Below, one piece after another: positions 62,747-64,000 of a DNA stretch of 64,000 nt. A program made the position numbers and the translations under genes. The DNA is from Frigoribacterium sp. CFBP 13712 (GTDB taxonomy: Bacteria; Actinomycetota; Actinomycetes; Actinomycetales; Microbacteriaceae), in the NCBI RefSeq assembly GCF_014842255.1, contig NZ_JACYVH010000004.1:160399-224398 (forward strand), read 5' to 3'. Under the pieces are notes generated by a model. That model was not told the DNA's origin, did no database searches, and worked only from the letters and a program-made list of their open reading frames with translations. How positions within the stretch are numbered: position 1 is the stretch's first letter; every line of letters starts with the position of its first letter.

Positions 62747-64000
62747 GCGTCGTGCCGTTCGGAGTCGGCGGCGGGTGCGGCCGTGGCCGGCGTCGCACCG
62801 TGGTCGGCACCGGACGGGATGACCGGCGCCGCGCCTCCTCGGCTCCGGTAGTAGAGGAACACGCCTGCGCCGAGCACGAGCCAGACGAGTCCGCCGATCT
62901 TGGCCTCGGGGGCGGCGTTCACGAGCACGTAGCCGATGATGAGGAACCCGATGACGGGCACGACGAGGTGCAGCAGCCAGTTGCGCGACTTCCTCTTGAC
63001 GACGTAGTGCACGACGACCGAGACGTGCAGCAGCATGAAGCCGAACAGGGCGCCGAAGTTCACCAGTGACGCGATGAGGTCGATCTGTCCGACGAAGAAC
63101 AGCACGAGCACGGCCGACAGCGCCGAGACGAGCAGGATGGCGGCCTGCGGCACCTGGCGGCTGTTGATGGTGGACAGGAACGCGGGCAGCTGACGGTCGC
63201 GGCTCATCGAGAAGAGCAGACGCGAGGTGGCGGCCTGCGCGGCCATCGCGTTGGCGATGCCGATCGCGAGCACGTTGACGACCAGGAACGCCGTCGACCA
63301 GCCGCTGCTCGACGCCGCCTCGACCAGCGAGAAGAACGCGTTGCCGACCTCGTCCTTCCCGAAGGAGTCGCGACCGGCGGCGAGGGCGCTGGCGAGCCAG
63401 GTCTGCACGACGAAGAGCGTGGCGACGATCACCAGGGCGATGATCATGGCCTTGCCCGCTCCGCCGCGCTTGCCGGTGCTCTCCTCCGACAGCGTCGAGA
63501 TGCCGTCGAAGCCCAGGAAGCTCAGCACCGCGATCGACAGCGCCGACGCGAGGAGCGGCGCGGTGACCTTGCTGGAGTCCCAGATCGGGTCGGCGGTGAA
63601 CTCGGCGCCGGGGATCGTGCCGTCGTTCAGCGCGATGACCGCGATGATGACGAAGATCACGACGAAGACGACCTCGATGGCCAGGAACACCCGGTTCATC
63701 AGCTTGATCGAGCTGATGCCGAGCAGGTTGATCGCGGTGTTGATCGCGACGAAGATCAGCGCCCACATCCACCGGGCGCTCCCGGGGAAGATCCCGATCA
63801 TCGACTCGGCGGCGAAGACGTAGAGCAGCGTCGGCACGAGCAGGTAGTCGAGCAGGATCGCCCAGCCGGCGAAGAACCCGGCGATGGGGTGGATGCCGCG
63901 ACCGACGTACGAGAACACCGAACCGGCCAGCGGGATCGACTTCGCCATCTGCGCGTAGGCGAGCGCCGTGAAGATCATCGCGATGAGGCCGATCAGGTAG
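62743..64000 (-). CDS. APC-superfamily amino-acid permease, N-terminus outside window
   Basis: At least 419 codons are visible; the frame stays open to the right edge, reading ...YLIGLIAMIFTALAYAQMAKSIPLAGSVFSYVGRGI. That is helix 2 or 3 of APC-type permeases. About ten further helices follow, with LSFLGFDGISTLSEESTGKRGGAGKAM, the conserved helix-6 and loop region. The cytoplasmic C-terminus is short and contains a variant of the dispersed word (62829). It probably imports an amino acid, amine or amide that feeds the formamidase with which it overlaps. The internal ATG at 63978 is not the start. Confidence 0.9.
   Translation of the reverse strand, partial: YLIGLIAMIFTALAYAQMAKSIPLAGSVFSYVGRGIHPIAGFFAGWAILLDYLLVPTLLYVFAAESMIGIFPGSARWMWALIFVAINTAINLLGISSIKLMNRVFLAIEVVFVVIFVIIAVIALNDGTIPGAEFTADPIWDSSKVTAPLLASALSIAVLSFLGFDGISTLSEESTGKRGGAGKAMIIALVIVATLFVVQTWLASALAAGRDSFGKDEVGNAFFSLVEAASSSGWSTAFLVVNVLAIGIANAMAAQAATSRLLFSMSRDRQLPAFLSTINSRQVPQAAILLVSALSAVLVLFFVGQIDLIASLVNFGALFGFMLLHVSVVVHYVVKRKSRNWLLHLVVPVIGFLIIGYVLVNAAPEAKIGGLVWLVLGAGVFLYYRSRGGAAPVIPSGADHGATPATAAPAADSERHDA
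62829..62842 (-). repeat. variant of the dispersed word inside the permease tail
   Basis: CCGCGCCTCCTCGG, translated on the coding strand as SRGGAA just after the last membrane helix. Confidence 0.65.

Noticed and set aside
1-64000. tRNA, rRNA, riboswitch, phage or plasmid genes
   Set aside because: I looked for conserved tRNA arms, rRNA segments, integrases and phage modules and saw none; short non-coding RNAs could be missed by eye.

Overview
The window is very GC-rich, gene-dense actinobacterial chromosome. Several things point to Microbacteriaceae, perhaps near Curtobacterium or Frigoribacterium: the small proteins at 54566-55098, an LAxTG-type anchor on the alkaline phosphatase, many GTG starts, and many promoters of the TANNNT type placed 6-7 nt before the start codon (leaderless mRNAs). 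The genus is inference from memory, not a search result. I see no rRNA, tRNA, CRISPR array, transposase, integrase or phage gene; this is ordinary chromosome with accessory metabolic islands.

Layout. 1-2970 (minus): response regulator, sensor kinase and a PepSY protein cut by the left edge. 3172-5302: SDR oxidoreductase, XRE-cupin regulator and a DUF1801-type protein, with two related hairpins. 5465-12103: sugar uptake locus, a GH42 beta-galactosidase, two ABC permeases and a binding lipoprotein in one operon, with a divergent LacI repressor and clear operators. 12104-13547: minisatellites and an HAD phosphatase. 13548-19655: cell-wall-anchored alkaline phosphatase, MFS exporter with a coupled leader ORF, SpoIIE-type phosphatase and a Q/G/Y-rich protein. 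19874-23046: membrane proteins and a GH114-like lipoprotein. 23030-26645: the ATP-grasp / alpha-E / transglutaminase trio. 26837-31681: a small membrane protein, a TetR-centred oxidoreductase group, two SDRs and a CDP-alcohol phosphatidyltransferase. 31798-38261: septum-formation-like protein, old yellow enzyme, membrane protein, RecQ and a CPBP protease. 38392-43558: cell-surface 5'-nucleotidase, aroE-aroD and a DUF6458-type protein. 43679-49306: aldo/keto reductase with its regulator, an ECF sigma locus with a broken PadR gene, a second CPBP protease and a DUF4232 lipoprotein. 49404-55098: DUF2254 protein, BCCT transporter, NhaA and three very small genes. 55321-59591: sbcD-sbcC. 59676-64000: M20 peptidase, lipoprotein, formamidase and an amino-acid permease cut by the right edge.

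The most unusual signal is not a gene. A 13-17 bp word, core ACCCGCGCCTCCT (complement AGGAGGCGCGGGT), occurs exactly 14 times by my reading, with at least 15 close variants. It lies on both strands, between genes and also inside genes in different frames, nearly always in termini or linkers. The same intergenic regions carry several unrelated families of long palindromes and tandem minisatellites. Together these look like a chromosome-wide set of dispersed short repeats rather than coincidence.

Coordinates and starts were worked out by hand from the sequence; functions rest on motif recognition without database searches.
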